Positions 6,929 to 15,209 are shown, counted from the first letter of the stretch. The stretch: 23,561 nucleotides of DNA from JAGVGK01 sp038064935 (GCA_038064935.1 JBBTRZ010000012.1:1-23561); one strand, 5' to 3'. The notes: generated by a model not told the origin, from the letters alone. Translations and numbers: made by a program.

Positions 6929-6956
6929 TTGGCAAGTGATTTTAATTTGTTATGAT
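6929..6956 (+). promoter_or_regulatory. Promoter of the small membrane protein gene
   Basis: TTGGCA (6929-6934), 16-base spacer, TATGAT (6951-6956). The ATG at 6966 follows nine bases later, which favours that start over the GTG at 6936 that lies inside the promoter. Confidence 0.5.
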
Positions 6957-6965
6957 CGAGCTCGT

Positions 6966-7526
6966 ATGTCGCTACTCATAATTTGGATCACGGTGGCGCA
7001 GGTGGTGGTTTACGGTCTGCTTACGCGCGGGTTACCGGCGTTCTTCAATCAAGCTCGGGAGTGCTGGGGTGTGAGTTCGAGCCGTCACCGTGCTGTCCAA
7101 TCCATCGCTTTAATTATCGCGGTGAGCATCGGCAGTCTGCTCTTGAGCTCTAGCGTCGTTGATCCGGAATGGTCTAACCGGCTCCAGCACGCCTTGGGTG
7201 GCGGCTTCGTCTCGGCGGTCGTCTGCTTCCTCGCTTTCCGCGACAGCGGTTTATTGGCCAAAGTCGGCCGTACGCGTTTTGCTGTCTCAAGCTTTTTCCT
7301 CGTCATTGCTCTCGGAGTTTTTAACGAAGTCGCGGAATTTATTTTGCAAAATTATTTTGACCTCCGGTTTGCTTCAACCATCAACGACACCTGGCTGGAT
7401 CTCATCAGCAACATCGTTGGTCTCATCCTCGGTCTCGGGATGGGTATCGGGTTATTTAAATTTAGCCAAGTCAAGAATTTCGTCAATTCGGATTTGGGCG
7501 ACGAAGTCGGGGAGGTGACTGACTAA
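6966..7526 (+). CDS. Small polytopic membrane protein, VanZ/YjdF-like
   Basis: 186 aa from ATG 6966. Hydrophobic segments lie near residues 1-20, 44-63, 70-90, 102-122 and 145-168, so about five membrane helices. The motif around FNEVAEFIL, then a stretch ending in NDTWLDLISNIVGLILG resembles the E...(N)D...D...N..G...G pattern of VanZ-like and YjdF/DUF2238 proteins, which is why I name those families; the match is by eye only. No enzymatic residues are obvious. Its last 75 bases overlap the end of the ABC-F gene on the other strand, and the C-terminal tail after the last helix is polar (VNSDLGDEVGEVTD). Function unknown. Confidence 0.65.
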   Translation: MSLLIIWITVAQVVVYGLLTRGLPAFFNQARECWGVSSSRHRAVQSIALIIAVSIGSLLLSSSVVDPEWSNRLQHALGGGFVSAVVCFLAFRDSGLLAKVGRTRFAVSSFFLVIALGVFNEVAEFILQNYFDLRFASTINDTWLDLISNIVGLILGLGMGIGLFKFSQVKNFVNSDLGDEVGEVTD

Positions 7527-8927
7527 AATCATGGCCCCATCATATTGATTGAGTGCTTGGGCGATGACGGGCAGGTGGCGGAAGTTAATGTGATTGGTCG
7601 GTTCGTCGAGGATGAGAAGTCCCGGCCGCTCGAGCACGAGCCGAGCGAAAGCGACGAGCCCTTTCTGGCCCTCGGAGAGGCGACCAATCGGGGTGCGCAT
7701 GATTTCGCCCGAGAGGAGGAAACCGGCCGCGAGACTTCGAATTGACTCCTCATCTCTTCCCTCTGCCGCGGCTAGGAGCGAGGCTAAAACGGTTTGATCG
7801 AAGTCGAGGGTTGAGAAATCTTGACGATAATAGCCGATTTTAACGGCCGGATGAATCTCTAGCCCTTTAGCCAGCCGTCCGGCGGTAGCTTCGAGTAAGG
7901 TTGTTTTGCCACTGCCGTTCGGCCCCCTCAATAGTAAGTGTTCGCGGTGGCGCAAGGCGAGTGCCACTTGCCGCGTGACCGGTTGATGTCGTTCGCCAAT
8001 TACCGTGAGCGATGAGATTTTCACGATGTCTCCTAGAGCGCCGAGGGCGGGTTGAGCCGGAATGATGAATGGCCGGATCGTCTTATCTTCTTGCCGCACC
8101 TCAACCTTCTCTTCTTCTAGCGCCTCGGCTTTCACCCGCATGCGTTTGGCCACGAGGCGCATTTTGCCCCCCTTGTGCGCGAAGAAGTTGGCCTTATCTT
8201 TATTAGCTTGAATTTCTTTAGCCAACTGCGCGTTTTGTCGATTCTCTTTCTCAATCCGCGCCGAAATATCTTTAACCACATCGTGATAATTACCCGAATA
8301 CTGCTCAATCTTATGGGTGCGGGCGTCGAGATAGAGCACACCGTCACTGAAGGCGTTGAGGAACGCGGCATCATGAGAGATTACCAGTACAGTTTTTTGA
8401 TAATTAATTAAAAAGTCGGTGAGATGCTGAATTCCCGCTTGGTCGAGGTTGTTGGTCGGTTCATCGAGGAGGAGGAGATCGGGCGTTTGGATTAAAGCCG
8501 CGGCTAGAAGCAGTCGCGCCTGCTGACCACCCGAGAAGGAGCGTATCCGCCGGTTGTAGATTGGCTCGTGACTCGGTAAGTGGACAATCTCTAGCACCTT
8601 GTCAATCCGCGGTTCAAGATCATAGACAGTTTTGGGGAAACTGGTTTGGAAAAATTCTTGCACCGTGAGATCAAGCGCCCCCCGCGGCATGACTTGGCGG
8701 CCGAGGGCGATGGTGAGACCGGAGAGCACAATGATCTTACCGGACTCGGGGGTGAGGTGGCCGGTAATGAGCTGAAAAATCGTGCTTTTCCCCGCGCCAT
8801 TCTGACCCATGCAAGTCACCTTACTCCCGCGGCGCACCGAGAAATCTACCGACTCGAGAATCGGCTGATTGGGACTGTATTCAAACGACACCGCTTCGAA
8901 TGACACAATACTTTCCGCTTTCGCCAT
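7452..8927 (-). CDS. ABC-F family ATPase (ribosome-associated type)
   Basis: 491 aa from ATG 8927. Two ABC cassettes in one chain without membrane segments, the ABC-F layout (EttA, Uup, resistance factors) whose members bind the ribosomal E site or act on stalled ribosomes. Cassette 1: Walker A GQNGAGKS (41-48), signature FSGGQQARL (131-139), Walker B LLLLDEPTNNLD (151-162), switch SHDAAFL. The charged helical linker (about 215-285, rich in Glu, Lys, Arg) is the P-site-tRNA interaction motif region. Cassette 2: GPNGSGKT (335-342), LSEGQKG signature, LLILDEPTNHI and SHLPDF. Its ATG lies eight bases after an extended -10 (TGC TACAGT), suggesting a leaderless start; an upstream in-frame ATG at 8951 is less likely. 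The subfamily cannot be told by eye. Confidence 0.9.
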   Translation of the reverse strand: MAKAESIVSFEAVSFEYSPNQPILESVDFSVRRGSKVTCMGQNGAGKSTIFQLITGHLTPESGKIIVLSGLTIALGRQVMPRGALDLTVQEFFQTSFPKTVYDLEPRIDKVLEIVHLPSHEPIYNRRIRSFSGGQQARLLLAAALIQTPDLLLLDEPTNNLDQAGIQHLTDFLINYQKTVLVISHDAAFLNAFSDGVLYLDARTHKIEQYSGNYHDVVKDISARIEKENRQNAQLAKEIQANKDKANFFAHKGGKMRLVAKRMRVKAEALEEEKVEVRQEDKTIRPFIIPAQPALGALGDIVKISSLTVIGERHQPVTRQVALALRHREHLLLRGPNGSGKTTLLEATAGRLAKGLEIHPAVKIGYYRQDFSTLDFDQTVLASLLAAAEGRDEESIRSLAAGFLLSGEIMRTPIGRLSEGQKGLVAFARLVLERPGLLILDEPTNHINFRHLPVIAQALNQYDGAMILVSHLPDFVAQIRIDEILDLAKFK

Positions 8928-8930
8928 AAC

Positions 8931-8960
8931 TTGGCACTGTAGCATATACAAGTTTATAAT
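8931..8960 (+). promoter_or_regulatory. Promoter of the oligoendopeptidase gene
   Basis: TTGGCA (8931-8936), 18-base spacer, perfect TATAAT (8955-8960), and only six bases to the ATG at 8967. The -35 box overlaps the divergent ABC-F promoter. Confidence 0.65.
8936..8944 (-). promoter_or_regulatory. Extended -10 of the ABC-F gene
   Basis: On the minus strand TGC TACAGT ends eight bases before the ATG at 8927. No good -35 is visible. It shares bases with the -35 of the divergent gene, so the two promoters probably exclude each other. Confidence 0.45.
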
Positions 8961-8966
8961 GGATGG

Positions 8967-10730
8967 ATGAAAAAGCTAAAGATTAAAACCGCGTGGGACT
9001 TGGGCTTGCTGTATCAAGACAACGATGATCCGGCGATTGAAGCCGATTTAGTGAAAGCCGAACGAGCCTACGACGACTTCGCTAAAAAGTATGGCGGCCA
9101 AAAAGATTATCTAACTGACGAGAGTCAACTGGCCGCGGCGTTAAGTGATTATGAGCAGTTGGAAGCGCTGGCCCCGGCGAAGCCCCTTCTCTTTTTCCAC
9201 TATCAAACTCATCTCGATAGTAAAAATAGCGCGGCCGAAGCCAAGGTGAATTTGCTGTCCCAACGATTGGATAAAGTCACTAACAAAATTATTTTTTTCC
9301 CACTTGGCCTGTCTAAAATCTCGAAAGATAAGCAGGCGGAATATTTGAAGAGTGAAATACTTATCAAGTGGCGCTATTTCCTGAAAGTGATTTTTGATCA
9401 TAGCCAATATCTTTTATCCGAACCGGAGGAAAAGTTGTTTAATCTGCTTTCTTTGCCAGCCCATGCTTTATGGGTCAAGGGGAATGAGAAAAATGTGAGT
9501 GGGCAGGAAGTGAAGTGGCGAGGCAAGACGCTACCCTTAGCCGAAGCACTGGGGAAAATTAGCGCTCTGCCGACGCGTGACCGCCGGGCCCTACACACCG
9601 CGACAATCGAAAAGTTGAAGGGGGTGGCTGATTTCGCCGAAAGCGAATTGAATGCCGTCGTGATTAGTAAAAAAATTAGTGACGAATTGCGGGGTTATGC
9701 TAATCCTTATGAAGCTACCGTGCTTGGTTATCAGAATGAACGCGCGACGGTGGACAATCTGGTGGCGACGGTCACTGATAATTTTGCGATCAGTCATCGT
9801 TTTTATCGATTGAAGGCTAAACTATTGGGGCTTCGTCGCCTCACTTACGCCGATCGGAGCGCGGCGGTGGGGAAAACGCGCCAAAAGATTTCGTTTGGCC
9901 AGGCGGTCGAAATTATCCGCCGCGCTTTCGCCAAAGTCAGTCCAATTTATACAGAAACTTTCGACGAATTCTTGCGTCGTGGGCAAATTGATGTTTTCCC
10001 AAAAACCGGTAAGCACGGCGGGGCTTATTGTTCGAGCTACGCCAACCTGCCGACTTTTATCTTACTCAATCACTTGCCGGACTTCCGTTCGGTTACCACC
10101 TTGGCTCACGAGCTGGGTCACGCCTTCCATTCTAAATTTTCGTTCGAGAATCAACCGCCGTTTTATCGCGATTACACCACGGCCGCGGCGGAGGTGGCGA
10201 GCACCTTGTTTGAAAACTTCGTCTTCGATGAAGTTTTCTCGACGCTCTCGGCGAAAGAAAAGATCGTCGCCCTTCACGATAAAATTAACGGCTCGGTGCA
10301 GACAATTTTCCGTCAGATTGCCTGCTTCAATTTCGAAGTGGCCCTACACACCGCGATCCGCGCCCGCGGCGCTCTGTCGAAAACAGAAATTGCCGCGTTG
10401 ATGAACGCCCACATGAGCGCCTACCTCGGGCCGATTTTTAAGTTGCATCCCGACGACGGTTACTTCTTCGTTTATTGGTCGCACTTGCGGCAATTTTTCT
10501 ATGTTTATTCTTATGCCTTTGGCGAGCTTGTTTCTAACGCGCTTTACTCACGCTACCAAGCCGATAAAAAATTTGAAGTTAAAATTCGGCAATTTCTATC
10601 AGCCGGCGGCTCGGCCTCGCCCGAAAATATTTTCGCCTCCATTGGCCTCGATGTCCGTCACCCCGAATTTTTCAAACTCGGCCTCCAAAAAATTGAGGAA
10701 GATATCGCGAAGTTAGAAGATTTGGTATGA
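8967..10730 (+). CDS. pepF: Oligoendopeptidase F (M3 metallopeptidase)
   Basis: 587 aa, the usual PepF length. M3B zinc endopeptidases degrade short peptides in the cytoplasm. The zinc site is complete: HELGH at 381-385 (TTLAHELGHAFHS) and the third ligand Glu409 in AAAEVASTLFENF, at the family spacing. The N-terminal part is the helical PepF domain, and the C-terminal part contains the substrate tyrosine region (FFYVYSYAFGELVS). The ATG is six bases after TATAAT, so the mRNA should be leaderless; an overlapping ATG at 8963 is out of frame and ends quickly. A GC-rich hairpin after the stop ends the unit. The peptidase may recycle peptides in a host-dependent cell, but that is inference. Confidence 0.95.
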   Translation: MKKLKIKTAWDLGLLYQDNDDPAIEADLVKAERAYDDFAKKYGGQKDYLTDESQLAAALSDYEQLEALAPAKPLLFFHYQTHLDSKNSAAEAKVNLLSQRLDKVTNKIIFFPLGLSKISKDKQAEYLKSEILIKWRYFLKVIFDHSQYLLSEPEEKLFNLLSLPAHALWVKGNEKNVSGQEVKWRGKTLPLAEALGKISALPTRDRRALHTATIEKLKGVADFAESELNAVVISKKISDELRGYANPYEATVLGYQNERATVDNLVATVTDNFAISHRFYRLKAKLLGLRRLTYADRSAAVGKTRQKISFGQAVEIIRRAFAKVSPIYTETFDEFLRRGQIDVFPKTGKHGGAYCSSYANLPTFILLNHLPDFRSVTTLAHELGHAFHSKFSFENQPPFYRDYTTAAAEVASTLFENFVFDEVFSTLSAKEKIVALHDKINGSVQTIFRQIACFNFEVALHTAIRARGALSKTEIAALMNAHMSAYLGPIFKLHPDDGYFFVYWSHLRQFFYVYSYAFGELVSNALYSRYQADKKFEVKIRQFLSAGGSASPENIFASIGLDVRHPEFFKLGLQKIEEDIAKLEDLV

Positions 10731-10743
10731 GTAGAAAAAGATA

Positions 10744-10771
10744 AAGCCCCGCTCGTGATGATGCGGGGCTT
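10744..10771. terminator. Bidirectional hairpin terminator
   Basis: AAGCCCCGC (10744-10752) pairs with GCGGGGCTT (10763-10771). On the minus strand it is followed by a T-rich tract (TTTATCTTTTTC), a good terminator for the 89-aa gene; on the plus strand the T-run is minimal, so it is a weaker stop for pepF. Confidence 0.75.
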
Positions 10772-10782
10772 GATCACTCTCG

Positions 10783-11052
10783 TCACAAATTGGTTGTTTC
10801 TCTGTGAGCCATTTGACAAATCTTGGCGACGAACGAAGAAATGTCAACTCGCTTTCCATTGTCATAAACACATCCAAGCCGAAACTCAAAGGTGACAGAG
10901 TAAAAAGTTTCGTCGTGGTCATCAGTCATCAAATCAATCGATTCAATCAAGACAATTTTTCGCGTCGTTCGAAACACATTTTCTTTCGAGTGAACGAAAT
11001 TCAGTAACGAGAGAAAATTATCGCTGTGGATGTTGTCAATCTTCAGAGTCAT
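10783..11052 (-). CDS. 89-aa orphan protein
   Basis: No family recognised. The sequence alternates strands and short helices (KIVLIESIDLM, YSVTFEFRLGCVY, then FVAKICQMAH), with an acidic/His turn TDDHDE; it has no membrane segment or signal. It looks like a small alpha+beta cytosolic protein. Expression signals are convincing: AAAGGA seven bases before the ATG, and TTGACA-17-TAACTT with an extended TGC upstream. The 5' leader would be about 53 bases, unlike the leaderless gyrB that diverges from it. It converges on pepF and shares the hairpin terminator. It could belong to an accessory group with the other SD-led small genes here. Confidence 0.6.
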   Translation of the reverse strand: MTLKIDNIHSDNFLSLLNFVHSKENVFRTTRKIVLIESIDLMTDDHDETFYSVTFEFRLGCVYDNGKRVDISSFVAKICQMAHRETTNL

Positions 11053-11112
11053 CAGTAATCCTTTCGTTGTTTGTCGTTGGGTTTTGGTCAGACAATCTAA
11101 CCGTCCGCGTTC

Positions 11113-11141
11113 AAGTTAGCATAATAGAGTATATTTGTCAA
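11113..11141 (-). promoter_or_regulatory. Promoter of the 89-aa orphan gene
   Basis: On the minus strand TTGACA (11136-11141), 17-base spacer ending in TGC, then TAACTT (11113-11118). Confidence 0.6.
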
Positions 11142-11162
11142 GTAGGTGGAGAGGGTCAAAAA

Positions 11163-11171
11163 TGCTAGAAT
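11163..11171 (+). promoter_or_regulatory. Extended -10 of gyrB
   Basis: TGC TAGAAT, 15 bases before the gyrB ATG, with no Shine-Dalgarno between. A TTGTCA at 11135 is too far away (25 bases) to be a standard -35. Confidence 0.5.
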
Positions 11172-11186
11172 TAAAAATAATCACTA

Positions 11187-13178
11187 ATGCCAAAAGAGGC
11201 CTCAAAACAACCCGCCATCGGGTCGGGCAAGCGTAAATACGACGCCGATGATATTCTTGTTCTCGAAGGGCTCGAGCCGGTGCGGAAGCGCCCGGGAATG
11301 TATATCGGTTCGACGGGTGGCGACGGTCTGCATCACCTCTTGGTTGAAATTTTCGAGAACTCGCGCGACGAGGCGATGAATGGCGCCTGCGACGAGATCG
11401 AAGTGGCCCTCCTCCCCGATGGTGTCGTGCGCGTGGCCGACAACGGCGCCGGCATTCCCGTCTCGATTCACAAAAAAACTAAAGTCTCGGCGCTCGAAAC
11501 GGTGATGACGACGCTTCACGCTGGCGGGAAGTTCGGAGGCGAAGGTTACCAGATCGCCGGTGGTCTCCATGGGGTCGGCGCGTCGGTTGTCAACGCGCTC
11601 TCGGAGTGGTTACGAGTGTGGGTCTATCGTGACGGCGGGCAATATTTCCAAGAGTATGCGCGCGGGGTGAAGAAGGCGGCGGTGAAGAAGCTGGCTAACT
11701 CTGATCGGCACGGTACGGTGGTTAGTTTCAAACCTGACGCGCAAGTATTCTCCGAGTTGGTTTATGATTGGGAGCGGATTATCAATCACTTGCGTGGCCA
11801 GGCCTATTTAATGAAGGGAGTTCGGATCCGAACGATTGATGCCCGCGCGCTCGATAAAACGAGTTTTGAGAAATCAGTTCTTTATCTCACCGAACTCGAT
11901 CTCGTGTTCCCCAGCCAAACCTTTTACTTCGAAGGTGGTTTGCGCTCCTTCGTTCGCTTTCACACCCAGAATGAGAAACCGATTCATAAATCAGTTTTTT
12001 ATGTCGAGAAAGAGACGAATGGTGTCGGCGTTGAGATCGCTCTCCAATACATTGATGATATTGCGCCGCACGAAGTGAGTTATGCCAACAACACCATTAC
12101 CCCCGAAGGCGGTACGCACTTGACCGGCTTCCGGACGGCGCTGACGCGCGAGCTGAATGGTTATGCGCGGAAGAATAATTTTATTAAAGAGAATGGTGAT
12201 AGTTTGACCGGCGACGATGTGCGAGAGGGAATTACAGCGGTGATCTCGGTTAAACTAAAAAATCCGCAATTTGAGGGCCAGACGAAAGCTAAACTCGGCA
12301 ATGTCGAAGTGCGCGGCGCGGTGGAGACGGTATTTAGCGAAGCCCTGGCCGCTTTCCTCGAAGAGAATCCGGATGAGGCGCGATTAATTATCAATAAAGT
12401 CTTGCTGGCGCTCGAAGCGCGGAAGGCGGCCAAGGCGGCGAAGGATAGCGTCTTGCGGAAGGGCGCGCTCGAGGGTATGACTCTGCCGGGTAAGCTCGCT
12501 GATTGCCAGACGCGACGCGCGGAGGACGCCGAATTATTTATTGTCGAGGGGGACTCGGCCGGCGGCTCGTCGAAGCAAGGCCGTGATCGGCAGACCCAGG
12601 CGATCTTGCCGCTCAAGGGTAAGATTTTGAATGTCGAGAAGACGCGGCTTGATAAAATTTTGGCGTTCAAAGAAATTAAATCACTTATCATCGCGCTCGG
12701 CACTTCGATCGGGGACACCATGACGCTGGAGAAACTTCGTTATCATAAAATTATTATCGCGACCGACGCTGATGTGGACGGCGCCCATATTCGGACGCTT
12801 CTCCTCACCTTGTTTTACCGTTATCTCGCGCCGATTATCGGTGGCGGTTATCTCTATATTGCTCAACCGCCGCTTTATAAATTGAAGCAGGGCAAAACTC
12901 TTCATTATGCTTATTCCGACGCCGAGCGCGATGCGGTGGTCAAGCGCTTGGGCGGCGGGTCACCGATTGATATCCAACGCTATAAGGGTCTCGGGGAAAT
13001 GAATCCGGAAGAACTCTGGGAGACAACCATGGATCCGGAGAAACGGGTTCTGCGGCAAGTCACGGTGAGTGAGGCCGCCGCGGCCGATCATATCTTCACT
13101 ACCCTCATGGGCGACGAAGTCGAACCCCGCAAAATTTTCATCCAAACTCACGCCAAACTGGCGACACTAGATGTGTGA
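11187..13178 (+). CDS. gyrB: DNA gyrase subunit B
   Basis: 663 aa, typical GyrB length. ATPase subunit of the type IIA topoisomerase that introduces negative supercoils. GHKL ATPase: EIFENSRDEAMNG (usually DNSIDEA; the Asn and Glu are kept), DNGAGIP, the lid GGLHGVGASVVNALS, and the transducer domain with the QTK-loop-like QTKAKLGN. TOPRIM: EGDSAGG with Glu454, QAILPLKGKILNVEK, and DADVD with Asp530/532/534 for Mg2+; the end YKGLGEMNPEELWETTMDP is diagnostic for GyrB/ParE. GyrB is favoured over ParE by KQGRDR and the overall pattern, but no gyrA is in the window to confirm. The start is probably near-leaderless. A DUF4258 gene starts 11 bases after the stop and may be cotranscribed. Confidence 0.93.
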   Translation: MPKEASKQPAIGSGKRKYDADDILVLEGLEPVRKRPGMYIGSTGGDGLHHLLVEIFENSRDEAMNGACDEIEVALLPDGVVRVADNGAGIPVSIHKKTKVSALETVMTTLHAGGKFGGEGYQIAGGLHGVGASVVNALSEWLRVWVYRDGGQYFQEYARGVKKAAVKKLANSDRHGTVVSFKPDAQVFSELVYDWERIINHLRGQAYLMKGVRIRTIDARALDKTSFEKSVLYLTELDLVFPSQTFYFEGGLRSFVRFHTQNEKPIHKSVFYVEKETNGVGVEIALQYIDDIAPHEVSYANNTITPEGGTHLTGFRTALTRELNGYARKNNFIKENGDSLTGDDVREGITAVISVKLKNPQFEGQTKAKLGNVEVRGAVETVFSEALAAFLEENPDEARLIINKVLLALEARKAAKAAKDSVLRKGALEGMTLPGKLADCQTRRAEDAELFIVEGDSAGGSSKQGRDRQTQAILPLKGKILNVEKTRLDKILAFKEIKSLIIALGTSIGDTMTLEKLRYHKIIIATDADVDGAHIRTLLLTLFYRYLAPIIGGGYLYIAQPPLYKLKQGKTLHYAYSDAERDAVVKRLGGGSPIDIQRYKGLGEMNPEELWETTMDPEKRVLRQVTVSEAAAADHIFTTLMGDEVEPRKIFIQTHAKLATLDV

Positions 13179-13189
13179 TTGGATGTGCA

Positions 13190-13405
13190 ATGAGAATTTT
13201 CTTTACTAAACACGCGAGGGTAAGACTGATTGAGCGGGGTATTAAAGAAGTCATTGTTCACGATATTTTGGAAAGTCCGGATCTTGTTTATCAAACCTAC
13301 GACAACAAATCGGCTTATCGCAAGGAGATTCAGGGTGAAAAGATCGAAGTAATCTGTTTGAAGTTGGGCGACAAATTCCTTGTCATTACCGCTTATTATC
13401 TATAG
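13190..13405 (+). CDS. DUF4258 family small protein, toxin-like
   Basis: 71 aa from ATG 13190 (a GTG at 13175 overlaps the gyrB stop and is less likely). The pattern HARVRLIERGI at the N-terminus, followed by a helix, ILESPDLVYQ, a Tyr/Lys strand and the end DKFLVITAYYL is that of DUF4258, a small alpha/beta fold often compared with RelE/BrnT-type mRNA interferases. It is followed after nine bases by a DUF2283 gene; the two families often occur side by side, and a toxin-antitoxin role has been suspected for such pairs. That role is inference. Placement right after gyrB makes readthrough transcription likely. Confidence 0.75.
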   Translation: MRIFFTKHARVRLIERGIKEVIVHDILESPDLVYQTYDNKSAYRKEIQGEKIEVICLKLGDKFLVITAYYL

Positions 13406-13414
13406 ACTGTAGTT

Positions 13415-13627
13415 ATGAAAATAGAATACGACAAAATTGCCGACGCCCTGTATATTTATTTGAATAAGGGCATAGTCGCCAAGACGGTTAAAATGCAAAA
13501 CCGTTTAATTGTTGATGTGGCTAAAAACGGCAAGATCCTCGGGCTTGAGGTCTTGGGAGCCTCGAAGCAAATTCCAAGAGCCCAAATTACTCGGCCGATA
13601 AAAATCAGCGTGCCTGTTTTGGTGTAA
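13415..13627 (+). CDS. DUF2283 family small protein, antitoxin-like partner
   Basis: 70 aa. MKIEYDKIADALYIYL at the start and VDVAKNGKILGLEVLGASK in the middle are the DUF2283 (COG5428) signature, a small beta-rich protein of unknown function. It follows the DUF4258 gene by nine bases. A possible own promoter, TTGTCA (13380-13385), 15 bases, TATAGA (13401-13406), lies eight bases before the ATG and would allow extra expression of this partner, as antitoxins often need. It ends six bases before the convergent thrS stop, with no terminator between them. Function not proven. Confidence 0.75.
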   Translation: MKIEYDKIADALYIYLNKGIVAKTVKMQNRLIVDVAKNGKILGLEVLGASKQIPRAQITRPIKISVPVLV

Positions 13628-13633
13628 AAAATC

Positions 13634-14857
13634 CTATTTCTTCTCTTTAATTTCTTTTTGCAGGCGAGTGATGAGGTCGGCGATAGTGATGCCTTCGAGT
13701 TTCTCCGACCGGCCTTCGGCGGTGAGAGTTTGGCTGGAGATTTCTTTATCTCCGATCACCACGAGGTAGGGGACTTTTTGTAATTTCCCGGCGCGGATCT
13801 TCTTGCCCAAAGTATCACTCTCCAGATTTATTTCTGATCTAATTCCCATTCGTTTCAATTCGTTACATATTTGCCTCGCATAATTGTGATGAGTGTCACT
13901 AATTGGGAGCACTAGCACTTGCACTGGTGCCAACCACAGCGGAAAAGCGCCATTATATTTCTCGATGAGTAAGGCGAGGGTACGTCCGATTGAGCCGATG
14001 GACGAGCGATGAACCACAAACGCGCGGTGTTCTTGACCGTCCTCGCCGATATAATTGAGATTGAACCTCTCGGGCATACAGAAGTCGTATTGGACGGTGA
14101 AGGCGGTGTCTTCTTTGCCATTCGCGTTTTTAATTTGGACATCAATTTTTGGACCGTAAAAAGCCGCTTCATCCCCCGCTTCCTCGAAGTCGGAGCCCCT
14201 CTTTTTCATTAACTCACGCAGAAGATTCTCACTCTTTTCCCAAGCTTCGTCATTCTTATAATACTTCTCCGTATTTTTTCGATCACCGAGTGAGAGACGG
14301 TAGCGATAATCTTCAGCGAATTTCAGTCCCAAGACGAGATTCATATGTTCAATCAAATCGAGCGCGCTGCCGATCTCGCTTACTGCTTGTTTTTCGTTAG
14401 CGCAGATAATATGAGCGTCTGCGAGGCAAAAACTGCGGGTTCGAATTAGTCCCATCAATTCACCAGATTGCTCATAACGATAAAGTTGGGCGAGCTCGGC
14501 GATTCTCATTGGCAATTCGCGGTAACTGCGCGGCGTGGATAGATAGAGTTGGAAGTGGTGGGGGCAGGTCATCGGCCGGAGCATAAACTGCTCATCGTCA
14601 ATCTCGATCGGCGCGTACATTGAATCTTGGTAATGTGGGTAGTGACCCGACTTCTTGTAAAGTTCTAGCCGCGCAAGGTCCGGCGTCTCCACGTGCTGAT
14701 AACCACGGCGCGTCTCTTCCTCAATCACAAATTGCTCCAAGAGCCGCTTCACTGTGGCGCCTTTAGGTAGAAACATCGGCAAACCTTTGCCGACAATCGG
14801 ATCAATATAAAACAACCCCAATTGCGGTCCCAATTTCTTATGATCTCGCTCGTCCAT
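13634..14857 (-). CDS. thrS: Threonyl-tRNA synthetase, catalytic plus anticodon domain only
   Basis: 407 aa from ATG 14857; the full-length enzyme is about 640. It starts with MDERDHKKLGPQLGLF, which is the beginning of the class II catalytic core, so the N-terminal TGS and editing (N2) domains are absent. The core is complete: motif 1 region, zinc-ligand MTCPHH (Cys in RPMTCPHHFQLY), motif 2 ELAQLYRYEQSGELMGLIRTRSF-like stretch, DAHIIC, and motif 3 VVHRSSIGSIGRTLALLIE, followed by the anticodon-binding domain (PVQVLVLPISDTHHNYA). Without N2, Ser-tRNA-Thr cannot be cleared in cis. The start is supported by TGC TATTAT ending eight bases upstream; an in-frame TTG at 14875 lies inside that promoter. 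No separate editing protein is visible in this window. Confidence 0.93.
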   Translation of the reverse strand: MDERDHKKLGPQLGLFYIDPIVGKGLPMFLPKGATVKRLLEQFVIEEETRRGYQHVETPDLARLELYKKSGHYPHYQDSMYAPIEIDDEQFMLRPMTCPHHFQLYLSTPRSYRELPMRIAELAQLYRYEQSGELMGLIRTRSFCLADAHIICANEKQAVSEIGSALDLIEHMNLVLGLKFAEDYRYRLSLGDRKNTEKYYKNDEAWEKSENLLRELMKKRGSDFEEAGDEAAFYGPKIDVQIKNANGKEDTAFTVQYDFCMPERFNLNYIGEDGQEHRAFVVHRSSIGSIGRTLALLIEKYNGAFPLWLAPVQVLVLPISDTHHNYARQICNELKRMGIRSEINLESDTLGKKIRAGKLQKVPYLVVIGDKEISSQTLTAEGRSEKLEGITIADLITRLQKEIKEKK

Positions 14858-14865
14858 GTATTTAA

Positions 14866-14874
14866 ATAATAGCA
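14866..14874 (-). promoter_or_regulatory. Extended -10 of thrS
   Basis: Minus strand TGC TATTAT, eight bases before the ATG at 14857; no Shine-Dalgarno fits between, so a leaderless start is likely. Confidence 0.5.
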
Positions 14875-14894
14875 AGTTTGTACCCCACTATTCA

Positions 14895-14924
14895 TTGACA
14901 ATTTACAGGCACTGTGCTTATAAT
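14895..14924 (+). promoter_or_regulatory. Consensus promoter of the small zinc-ribbon gene
   Basis: TTGACA (14895-14900), 18-base spacer, TATAAT (14919-14924): both hexamers are perfect. The leader would be about 44 bases and includes GGGAGGA (14962-14968) before the ATG. Confidence 0.85.
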
Positions 14925-14974
14925 AAAAATAGTTTTGCCGGTATGAGTTTCAGCAGTTTTTTGGGAGGATATTT

Positions 14975-15199
14975 ATGGGTATTTTCTGGTTTTGCGTGGG
15001 TTTGCTAATTTTTGGGTTGTTTCTTGAATGGTTCTGTACCATTCTAGGTGGGGAATTTGAAAAGGCCATAGAAGGTACAGAGAAGATGGTTGATTGTCGG
15101 TGTGGTTGGAATGCTGGAGGCCGTAAGTGGAAATTTTGCGGGCGGTGCGGGAGGGATCTTTTGAGTGCGGCGATGTCTTTTGACGATGGTCGGTGTTGA
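14975..15199 (+). CDS. Small single-pass membrane protein with a zinc ribbon
   Basis: 74 aa. One N-terminal membrane helix (about residues 3-24, IFWFCVGLLIFGLFLEWF), a short acidic linker, then CRCG (41-44) and FCGRCG (55-60), two Cys pairs spaced as in a zinc-ribbon. The ribbon would face the cytoplasm or outside depending on topology, which I cannot tell. Strong promoter, good ribosome site (GGGAGGA) and a terminator after the stop show a deliberate monocistronic unit. Function unknown; such ribbons often mediate protein or nucleic-acid contacts. Confidence 0.65.
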   Translation: MGIFWFCVGLLIFGLFLEWFCTILGGEFEKAIEGTEKMVDCRCGWNAGGRKWKFCGRCGRDLLSAAMSFDDGRC

Positions 15200-15209
15200 A
15201 CCTCAGTGC

